Of a stretch of DNA of 12,233 bases, positions 7,077 to 12,233 are shown one piece after another. Origin of the DNA: JBOGWP01 sp050693875 (GTDB lineage Bacteria; Actinomycetota; CADDZG01; JAHWKV01; JBOGWP01); the NCBI GenBank assembly GCA_050693875.1, contig JBOGWP010000110.1, positions 1 through 12,233 of the forward strand, given 5' to 3'. The notes under the pieces were generated by a model. That model was not told the DNA's origin. It made no database searches and saw only the letters and a program-made list of their open reading frames with translations. Each line of letters begins with the position of its first letter. Within the stretch, counting starts at the first letter, position 1. A program made the translations under genes and the position numbers.

Positions 7077-8531
7077 ACGTGTCGTTGTACTAACCAAGGG
7101 CACACGGATTACCGGGTGGATGAGGTCCTTGCTCTCCACGCTGAGGTGATCGATGAGCCGTCTGAGCAGCGTCTTCACGTTCGGCCGAGGGGCTTCTTTG
7201 AGCTCCTGAGCCAACTCTCTAGCCGCAGCGTGCGTGGCCTTCAAGGACGGCTTCGCGGGATCGGCCGCAAGGGCGTCGGTGAGCTCCTGGCGGCGCCGTT
7301 CGAGCCCGCTCAACTGAGCCTTGAGATCGACCAGCCGCTCACCGCAGACCTGAGGATCCATGGTGCCGGTCTCGAAGGCGCGCAAGTAGCGATCGACGCT
7401 GCTTCGGACATCGCGGAGCTGACGCTCCACCGAGGCGATCTCGCGCTTCTGTCTTGGTCGGGCTTGATCCCATCGGGCATTCACCTGCTCGATCGCCTGC
7501 CCGATCAGGGTGCGGTCGCGAAGGCAGGCTACGAGATGCTTGACGACTTCTTGTTCGAGATCGCCGGCGGGCAGGCGCTCCTGATCGCAGTGTGCGGTCC
7601 CGAACTTCACGCGCGTGCTGCACATGTAATAGCGGTACTCACCACCGTTGCCCCGAGAGCTGTAGCCCACGAACCTCCCGCCGCAGCGGGCGCACTTCAG
7701 CGTTCCCGAGAGCGTGTAATCGGATCGGTTGCTCCTGCGCAGCTCCGCGCGCTCGCCTCTTTCGTCAAGGATCTGTTGAACGCGATCGAACGCTTCTGCC
7801 TCAACCAACGGAGGATGCTGTCCCGGGTAGTAGGTGTCCCTGAAGTAGACCTCGCCAAGGTAGACGCGGTTCGACAACATGTTTCGAAGCGTAGCAGGGC
7901 TCCAGAGCGCGCCCTTTTTGGTTCTGAATCCCTCGTCGTTCAGGCGGCGGGCGAGCGAGGTGGTCCCCCAGAGTGTGGACACGTAAAGCTCGAACGCCTT
8001 TCGAACGATGGCGGCTTCCGCTTCGTTGATGACGAGTGCGCCACTATCGGGGTTGTAGTCGTATCCGAGGGGTCTGGTTCCACCGTTCCAGCCGCCCTTG
8101 GCTGCCTTCTTCTCCATCCCGGCAACAACACGTTCGATAAGGGTTGCGCGCTCGAACTCGGCGAAGACGCCGAGCATCTGAACCATCATCCGTCCGGCGG
8201 CGGCAGTGGTGTCGAAGGGTTCGGTCGCCGAGCGGAACGCGACGCCGTGCTGGTCCAACTGTTCGAGGATCAGTGCGAGGCTCCGGACGGATCGTGCGAG
8301 CCGATCAACGCGGAAGACTAAGAGAAGATCGAAGCGGCCCTTGCGGGCGTCCTCGAGCGCCTCTTGGAGCCCCGGACGCTCGAGGACAGTGCCGGTGATC
8401 TGGTCCTGGTAGAGGCGCCAGACCTGCCAGTTGTCTTGCGAGCGGATGTAGGACTCGAGACGATCCGCCTGGGCCTCGAGCGAGTAGGGCTGGTGCTCCT
8501 CGTCGGTCGAGATCCTCGCATTCTTCGACCG
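7032..8531 (-). CDS. Large serine recombinase (resolvase/integrase), start codon missing
   Basis: This is a site-specific DNA recombinase of the large serine family, acting through a phosphoserine link to DNA. The open frame after the TGA at 8532-8534 encodes 499 residues. In order: resolvase catalytic domain (about 1-140) with ARISTDEE, nucleophile Ser8 (codon 8508-8510), YSLEAQ, and the conserved GRFDLLLVFRVDRLARS; a Recombinase domain (about 148-260, GTRPLGYDYN onwards); a zinc ribbon with Cys280, Cys283, Cys304 and Cys315; a coiled-coil stretch (about 360-422). The family normally has roughly 5-15 residues, with a hydrophobic strand, before ARIST; here those are replaced by RSKN preceded by a stop. 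No ATG, GTG or TTG occurs in frame before a TTG at 8256-8258, and a start there would lose the catalytic serine. The 5' end therefore seems lost at a rearrangement near 8515. At the 3' end the last ~13 codons (VGPPGIEPGTNGL) read through the tRNA on the opposite strand. The gene is divergent from the nuclease pseudogene. Confidence 0.85.
   Translation of the reverse strand, partial: RSKNARISTDEEHQPYSLEAQADRLESYIRSQDNWQVWRLYQDQITGTVLERPGLQEALEDARKGRFDLLLVFRVDRLARSVRSLALILEQLDQHGVAFRSATEPFDTTAAAGRMMVQMLGVFAEFERATLIERVVAGMEKKAAKGGWNGGTRPLGYDYNPDSGALVINEAEAAIVRKAFELYVSTLWGTTSLARRLNDEGFRTKKGALWSPATLRNMLSNRVYLGEVYFRDTYYPGQHPPLVEAEAFDRVQQILDERGERAELRRSNRSDYTLSGTLKCARCGGRFVGYSSRGNGGEYRYYMCSTRVKFGTAHCDQERLPAGDLEQEVVKHLVACLRDRTLIGQAIEQVNARWDQARPRQKREIASVERQLRDVRSSVDRYLRAFETGTMDPQVCGERLVDLKAQLSGLERRRQELTDALAADPAKPSLKATHAAARELAQELKEAPRPNVKTLLRRLIDHLSVESKDLIHPVIRVPLVSTTTRWVGPPGIEPGTNGL
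8508..8531. other. Putative rearrangement junction between two 5'-truncated divergent genes
   Basis: The recombinase frame (minus) and the nuclease frame (plus) are both family-like right up to this point. Beyond it, each frame runs into a stop within 3-9 codons without any start codon. There is no room for promoters or ribosome binding sites. A deletion, inversion or assembly join at about 8510-8525 explains both truncations at once. Confidence 0.5.
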
Positions 8532-9294
8532 TCACGCCATCAAGTGGCAAGGCGGCGCGCCCATGCAGCCAAGCAATCACCTGCTGTCCTCACAAGTCCA
8601 GTGCGTCAACGTGCTCGCGCCGATGATGAAGGACCCCGATGCCTTGAAGAGGCTATTCACACCGTGGAGCGCGGAAGTGATCCCCTTCGCGCCGGAGGGC
8701 GGCGAGGCGTTGACGTTCGAGTGGACCGGGCTGGACAACTACCTCGGTGAGTACGGAATCGAAGGTGAGATAGGCCATCGGCGGAAGGCGACCAGCGCCG
8801 ACGCCCCATTCCGATTCATCAACAACGACGAGGAGATCGAGATCGCCCTCGTCGAGTGGAAGTACGTCGAGGCATATCCAGACACAGGAGAGGAGCCACT
8901 TCCCGCTCGGCGGCTCGCCAGGTACCGAGCGGCGGGAGAGAAGGAACTCGATCTCACGCTCGTCCCGTTCGAAGATCTTTTCGTGGAGCCCGTCTATCAG
9001 CTCATGCGACTTCAGCTCCTGGCCGCAGGCATAGAGGCCGTCAACGAACAGGGGTGCCGATGCGTGCGACTTGTGCACGTGGCGCCTGAAGGTAATCGTG
9101 AATTGCTCAGGAACCTGCCGCGCGCGAGCCTTAGGTCGCTCGGCGAGTGCCTCTATTAGGTCTGGGCCCGGATACTCCGCAGGCGTGATCGATTCGTGAC
9201 GGTAGATTCCCACGAATTATGGCGGCACGCACAAGACATCATCGATCCAGCGGTACGAGACCGCTACGCGCATCTGGAATCGGAATACCGATGA
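8512..9294 (+). pseudogene. PGN_0703-like PD-(D/E)xK restriction-endonuclease-type protein, 5'-truncated and interrupted by an amber codon
   Basis: This is the remnant of a putative restriction-type nuclease. Numbering from the internal ATG at 8563: the family-like SSQVQCVN segment (9-16) is followed by a nuclease core with ATSADAPFRF (76-85), where Asp80 fits the D of the fold, and ALVEWKY (95-101), where Glu98 and Lys100 fit ExK. Homologs, as I recall them, have a stretch before the SSQ motif. Here a plausible stretch (ILAFFDRHAIKWQGG) lies upstream of the ATG in the same frame from 8512, but it has no start codon and the frame closes with TAG at 8485-8487. At the 3' end the frame meets TAG at 9157-9159 and then continues, in the same frame, with 44 more family-like codons (VWARILRRRDRFVTVDSHEL and on) to TGA at 9292-9294. 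A 198-aa product from 8563 to 9159 is what a gene caller would report. It would lack both ends. I judge the gene dead. Assignment to PGN_0703 rests on recalled motifs. Confidence 0.75.
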
Positions 9295-9455
9295 CATTGT
9301 GGCGAGTGTTTTCCGAGAGGATGCCAAGAGGAAAGTGAGACGGGGGAACTGGCCTGGCCTGGGCGAATTCGTCGAGGCTTGGAGTTGTCCCCAAGCGGGT
9401 CCCCGGGTGACGAAGAGGAGAGCTCCAGCGCTGAGGCCCCTAGGAAGGGAAGGCT

Positions 9456-10160
9456 CTAGCAGTCGCCCAAATCCGAGTACTCCTCGCGCATCTCCCGTGC
9501 CATCTCCGCGGCAATCTGCCGGGACTCCTGTTCTGAGTCCCACTTCCACTGGAGCATCTCGCCGACGCCCGTGCTCGCGCCTTCGAGCGCCGACGATATC
9601 TTCTCAATCACATCGGCGAGGTGCCGGAGGTTGATGCGACGCATGTCGGAGGGAAGGGACGGCTGGCCAGCTGGGCCTACGGGATAGCGGAAGGCTGTTC
9701 CCGGCCGGGGATCAACTTCGCTGAGCTCATTGATGTAGCTCTCGATGGCATCGAGGTCCTCTTTCGGGCCGGATGACCACACCCGCTCCAACAACGGCCG
9801 ACACGTGTTCCAGAGGTTCTTGAGGTCGTGTGATTTCGGGTAGCTTCCTTCATCGCCGAGGAGCGAGCGCGCCGCGGCAATCAGTTCCTTCAGTCGCAAC
9901 TCGAGGTACTGCCTGAAGACGAAAGCGATTGGATAGACAAGGAGGTCCTGGTCGGCATGGGTCGCTTTCACGTGCTCGACGAGGATGCGTCCGGCCTGCA
10001 GGTACCCGGCTGCGTAACCATCCCATCCGACGCCCCAGTTAACGCAGGCGTTATGTTCCCAGTCCGGGTCCGTGTCGCGGAACACAGGCTCGCCTAGGAC
10101 GGGCCACGGGATTTCAATGTCGTCGGTGCTCACAACAGACAGAGTAACGCCTGCGCGCAT
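9456..10160 (-). CDS. HEPN-like helical hypothetical protein
   Basis: This is a soluble 234-aa protein with no signal peptide or membrane helix. The core (about 70-125) reads PIAFVFRQYLELRLKELI, then HDLKNLW about 28 residues later, then a further helix (CRPLLERVWSS). The pairing of R..YLELRLKELI with a downstream HDL..LW is the pattern of HEPN-like four-helix proteins, which are often RNases or toxin/effector parts in defence loci. The exact RxxxxH catalytic motif is not clear, so activity is uncertain. A second helical region rich in Glu and Arg ends the protein. The ATG at 10158-10160 lies 28 bases after the helicase stop and on the same strand, so it is probably the third gene of the nuclease/helicase operon. 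No good Shine-Dalgarno sequence precedes it; a GTG at codon 10 is an alternative. The 160-base gap downstream to the nuclease pseudogene holds nothing I recognise. Confidence 0.7.
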   Translation of the reverse strand: MRAGVTLSVVSTDDIEIPWPVLGEPVFRDTDPDWEHNACVNWGVGWDGYAAGYLQAGRILVEHVKATHADQDLLVYPIAFVFRQYLELRLKELIAAARSLLGDEGSYPKSHDLKNLWNTCRPLLERVWSSGPKEDLDAIESYINELSEVDPRPGTAFRYPVGPAGQPSLPSDMRRINLRHLADVIEKISSALEGASTGVGEMLQWKWDSEQESRQIAAEMAREMREEYSDLGDC

Positions 10161-10188
10161 CGCGTGTGCTTAGGTCTTGGGTCGGTCG

Positions 10189-11598
10189 TCACTCGGATGG
10201 ACGGGGTGTGACTGACGATCCGTTGGAAAGGATCGTGAGCGAGCTCGATCCGCGCGTTATCGCGACGTACAGATTCGCTGCGTTGTGGACGTCGCCATTG
10301 AGCACGATGGCGTGATCGAACTCCAGCCCCTTGACGAGCAGCGTGCGCGACACGGTCCGGTGCTCGACACGTCGCCCCGCGTGCAGCCCGCGATCGCGAA
10401 CGTGCCAGGCGGCACCGGGAAGTGTCGGACGGTTCTCCGTTGCGAACGTACGGACACTTCGCGCCATCTCTCGCCAGAGCTCTCGGCGGTACAAGACGCC
10501 ACCCGCGATCTGTTCGATCTTGGTCATCGCTGCGGGGATCGAGCTCACCGTGGGGTTGCCGGCGACCTCGATGAGTGCCTCGATTGCCAGTCGCACCTGG
10601 GGGCTCCCGCGTACCTGAGGGGTGCTTCCCGTGCGGAAAGCGTCCGCTGCAGGCCGCAGGGCGGTACCGACGCGAGTCATGCAAGCGTCCGCGAAGCCGA
10701 TCAGGGCAGCCGAGCGAGCCGGACCGGCAGCCGCCTCGATCTGGGCGGCCCATTGAAGTAGGTCCGGACACTCCACCGGCTCCATGCACGTGTAAATTCC
10801 GCGGAGTCGCGTCGCGATCGAGTGGCAGTCTCGAGGCCACTGACCGATGGCAACGACGGAGCCCTCAGTGCCGGCACGGCGTTGGCAAGCGCCGACCTGA
10901 CTGGGCGCGGCCGGCGTTCCGCGTTCGATAGGGGCTCCAGCAAGCTCGAGAGGCTTGCCCGCTTCGAGGTCGCCCCGAGCAGCAGCGAGCCAATCTCCAA
11001 GATCGGGGTTGGCAGTCCGCCATCGCCACGGAGTTGTGAGATCGGGGAGGCGCTCGAAAGTGGGGTCCAGATGCGCTTCGCAGGACACGAGCGGACCAGC
11101 GAACCCGAAGATTCCCTGGAGAGGGTCGAGAAGGACGCGACAAGGGAGCGTTTCAGCCATTGCGGTGACCAGATCATGCTGTGGAAGAATGCAGTCCTGG
11201 TATTCGTCCACGAACACCCCGGCGTAGGACTCCCCGAGAACACGACGACCGACATGCGCGTCGAATACGCGACGAGCGGCTTCATACACGCTGGCCCATT
11301 CCTCCGCAGTCTTCGGCTCGGTAGTCGGCAGACCAGAAAAGGCAGGGAAACCGGCCGCATAGCGAAGAGCGAATCCTGCGATGGTATCGACGTGCGTGCG
11401 GCCGTGGGCTGCACCGACTTTCCTCAGCCGATCCTTTAACGCTTTAACGCCGGCGTGCGTGTGCGTCAGGACGAGTTGGCGGCCGTCCGAGTGGACTCCG
11501 GCCGCCCACGCGGCAGCCTCGGTCTTCCCACAACCAGCCGCGGCAATGAGGTATGCGCGCTTGGCGCGCGCGAGGTCTTCAGAGGTACTAGGGGGCAT
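10189..11598 (-). CDS. Compact UvrD-like SF1 helicase (GajB-like)
   Basis: This is a superfamily 1A ATP-dependent DNA helicase/ATPase, 469 aa, shorter than UvrD/Rep (about 670-720) and near the size of the Gabija helicase GajB (about 500). Motifs in order: Walker A AAAGCGKTEAA (19-29); motif Ia LTHTHAGVKAL (44-54); Ic DTIAGFA (71-77); motif II VFVDEYQDC (128-136, the D-E-x-Q-D signature); motif III LLDPLQGIFGFAG (156-168); motif IV area TPWRWR (189-194); motif V LLVKGLEFDHAIVL (420-433); motif VI NLYVAITRG (442-450) with the arginine finger R449. All key residues are present and the frame is unbroken. The long 2B insertion of Rep-type helicases is missing or reduced. The ATG at 11596-11598 overlaps the end of the upstream OLD-type gene by 11 bases, which suggests translational coupling and a joint complex. 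The frame is open upstream to 11778 but that part has no motif. It is followed by the HEPN-like gene. Confidence 0.88.
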   Translation of the reverse strand: MPPSTSEDLARAKRAYLIAAAGCGKTEAAAWAAGVHSDGRQLVLTHTHAGVKALKDRLRKVGAAHGRTHVDTIAGFALRYAAGFPAFSGLPTTEPKTAEEWASVYEAARRVFDAHVGRRVLGESYAGVFVDEYQDCILPQHDLVTAMAETLPCRVLLDPLQGIFGFAGPLVSCEAHLDPTFERLPDLTTPWRWRTANPDLGDWLAAARGDLEAGKPLELAGAPIERGTPAAPSQVGACQRRAGTEGSVVAIGQWPRDCHSIATRLRGIYTCMEPVECPDLLQWAAQIEAAAGPARSAALIGFADACMTRVGTALRPAADAFRTGSTPQVRGSPQVRLAIEALIEVAGNPTVSSIPAAMTKIEQIAGGVLYRRELWREMARSVRTFATENRPTLPGAAWHVRDRGLHAGRRVEHRTVSRTLLVKGLEFDHAIVLNGDVHNAANLYVAITRGSSSLTILSNGSSVTPRPSE

Positions 11599-12164
11599 AT
11601 GCCCACGCAGCGAGCGCATCGAGTTTCGTGCGGAGGTCGGTACCCTCCATCTCCGGGAGAGCCTCGGCGACGATATCGCCGAGCACCTGCCCGAGATCCG
11701 TCCGCTTGAACCAGCTGCACTTCTTTGCGGCAACCCGCATGCCGGATCTTGACCTGGGCGAAGCCGCTCTCCAGCCAATCATTCAGAGTCGTCCCGGACT
11801 CGGCTTCGAGACGGGCGGCAACGGCATCGGTGGCGGCCTTCGGCACGTCCGCGTCATAGAGCGTCGCCGCGCGCTCGAGTATCAGCACAACAACATCCCA
11901 GGGGACGTCCAACATGACCCGCTCCTCGGTGCAGACACCCCCTTCCCAGGCGAAGACCGTCACACCTGGCCCTGTCAGCTCCGGCTCGGGCGGCTGGAGC
12001 GGCGCATCTGAATCGACCAGCAGCGAAGTTCTGTACTCGAGACCAGCGAAAGCGAGTGCCCTCTTGGCGGCCTCACTACCCCCGCCCGGAACGAAGACCA
12101 CGCCAAGGCGGAACCTGTCAAGCACAATGAGACACGGGCTCGTCAGTTCTTCTGTGCGTCGTTA
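11588..12164 (-). pseudogene. OLD-family (GajA-like) nuclease, TOPRIM C-terminal part, frameshifted
   Basis: This is the C-terminal TOPRIM portion of an overcoming-lysogenization-defect type ATPase-nuclease, about 190 residues visible. RTEELTSP (about 12144-12158) fits the Glu-bearing first TOPRIM motif. VFVPGGGSEAAKRALAFAG and LLVDSDAPL (DxD codons at 12006-12014) fit the metal-binding strands. GVTVFAWEGGVCTEERVMLD and VPWDVVVLILERA follow, as in TOPRIM domains of OLD proteins beside UvrD-type helicases. Up to about 11740 the family-like frame is the one opening with the GTG at 12123-12125. From about 11737 it is the frame one base over (RVAAKKCSWFKRTDLGQVLG and on), which ends LAAWAYAP with TAG at 11588-11590, overlapping the helicase ATG. 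The first frame goes Arg-rich and meaningless after the switch. One extra base (or two missing) between about 11775 and 11731 explains this; a sequencing error is possible. The ATPase part should lie to the right, but the frame is closed by TAA at 12162-12164. Confidence 0.7.
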
Positions 12165-12233
12165 CCGATCGTGGGCTCGTTGATCCACGCCACCGTTGGC
12201 AGCTTCGCCAGCTCAGGCCGGCGGTGGCGGAAC
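12143..12233 (-). CDS. Partial coding frame at the right edge, possibly the upstream part of the OLD-type gene
   Basis: Twenty-nine codons enter from the right edge and end at TGA 12143-12145 (ELAKLPTVAWINEPTIGND near the end, then AQKN). The composition is protein-like, unlike the other two minus-strand frames here. I do not recognise it. It is either the C-terminus of a separate upstream gene in the same operon or the linker between the ATPase and TOPRIM parts of the OLD-type gene, put out of frame by an indel near 12150-12160. The overlap with the RTEEL codons of the TOPRIM frame favours the second reading slightly. Confidence 0.4.
   Translation of the reverse strand, partial: FRHRRPELAKLPTVAWINEPTIGNDAQKN

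Noticed and set aside
7032..8258. Recombinase starting at the TTG 8256-8258 (408 aa)
   Set aside because: This start would remove the catalytic serine and half of the resolvase domain, although the same frame continues upstream with conserved resolvase sequence to 8531.
7116..8321. 401-codon plus-strand frame antisense to the recombinase
   Set aside because: It mirrors the codon pattern of the recombinase and has no recognisable domain. The recombinase frame has clear catalytic and zinc-ribbon motifs.
9157..9159. Programmed amber readthrough (for example pyrrolysine or a suppressor tRNA)
   Set aside because: No Pyl-type genes or specific context are visible, and the gene has also lost its 5' end, so decay is simpler.
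7073..12233. Second copy of the tRNA 3' end as the right attachment site
   Set aside because: I looked for a repeat of the T-arm and acceptor sequence (about 7050-7076) and found none in the window.
1..12233. CRISPR array, rRNA genes or transposon terminal repeats
   Set aside because: No regularly spaced direct repeats, no rRNA-like segments and no IS-type inverted ends were seen.

Overview
The window is high-GC bacterial DNA with two parts that meet at a tRNA gene (7000-7072). The left part reads as chromosomal backbone. It has long intact genes and typical high-GC codon use, and a sample at 2641-2700 has 45 of 60 G/C. The right part, from the tRNA to the end, reads as an accessory or defence island. 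It carries a site-specific recombinase, a decayed nuclease and a nuclease/helicase operon, and a sample at 9841-9900 has 37 of 60 G/C. The high GC, the GTG/TTG starts and the tRNA lacking an encoded CCA end would fit an actinobacterium-like or other high-GC soil or environmental lineage. I cannot assign the phylum from sequence alone.

Left part (1-6999). A lipid-exposed or secreted family 5 solute-binding protein of ABC peptide-type importers (minus strand) is divergent from a large FtsH-like membrane protease (plus strand, 927 aa). The FtsH protein is the most striking gene here: it has two complete AAA+ ATPase modules in tandem before a single M41 zinc peptidase domain. The usual FtsH has one AAA module. 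The first module ends in a short remnant that lines up with the start of a peptidase domain and stops where HEAGH should be, so the gene looks like an in-frame FtsH duplication that lost the first peptidase. Convergent to it lies an Asp-box (sialidase-like) beta-propeller protein with a signal peptide and a C-terminal membrane anchor. A small Cys-rich protein with a TTG start and a strong Shine-Dalgarno sequence sits upstream of the propeller gene on the same strand.

tRNA and island (7000-12233). A tRNA with anticodon CAT (elongator Met by its arm sequences) is followed by a serine recombinase on the opposite strand. The last ~13 codons of the recombinase run through the 3' half of the tRNA, and its stop codon lies in the anticodon loop; this is the layout expected for an element integrated at a tRNA. 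The recombinase frame contains its catalytic serine but has no ATG/GTG/TTG upstream of it. It meets, head to head at about 8510-8530, a PGN_0703-like PD-(D/E)xK nuclease gene that also lacks its 5' end and carries an in-frame amber codon. Next, on the minus strand, come a HEPN-like helical protein, an intact compact UvrD-like SF1 helicase, and the TOPRIM end of an OLD-family nuclease that overlaps the helicase start by 11 bases. OLD-TOPRIM plus UvrD is the Gabija (GajA/GajB) layout; here a HEPN-like third gene follows. The TOPRIM gene is frameshifted near its 3' end and its reading frame is also disturbed near the right edge of the window. The island therefore looks like a partly decayed integrated defence element, with the helicase and HEPN-like genes still intact.
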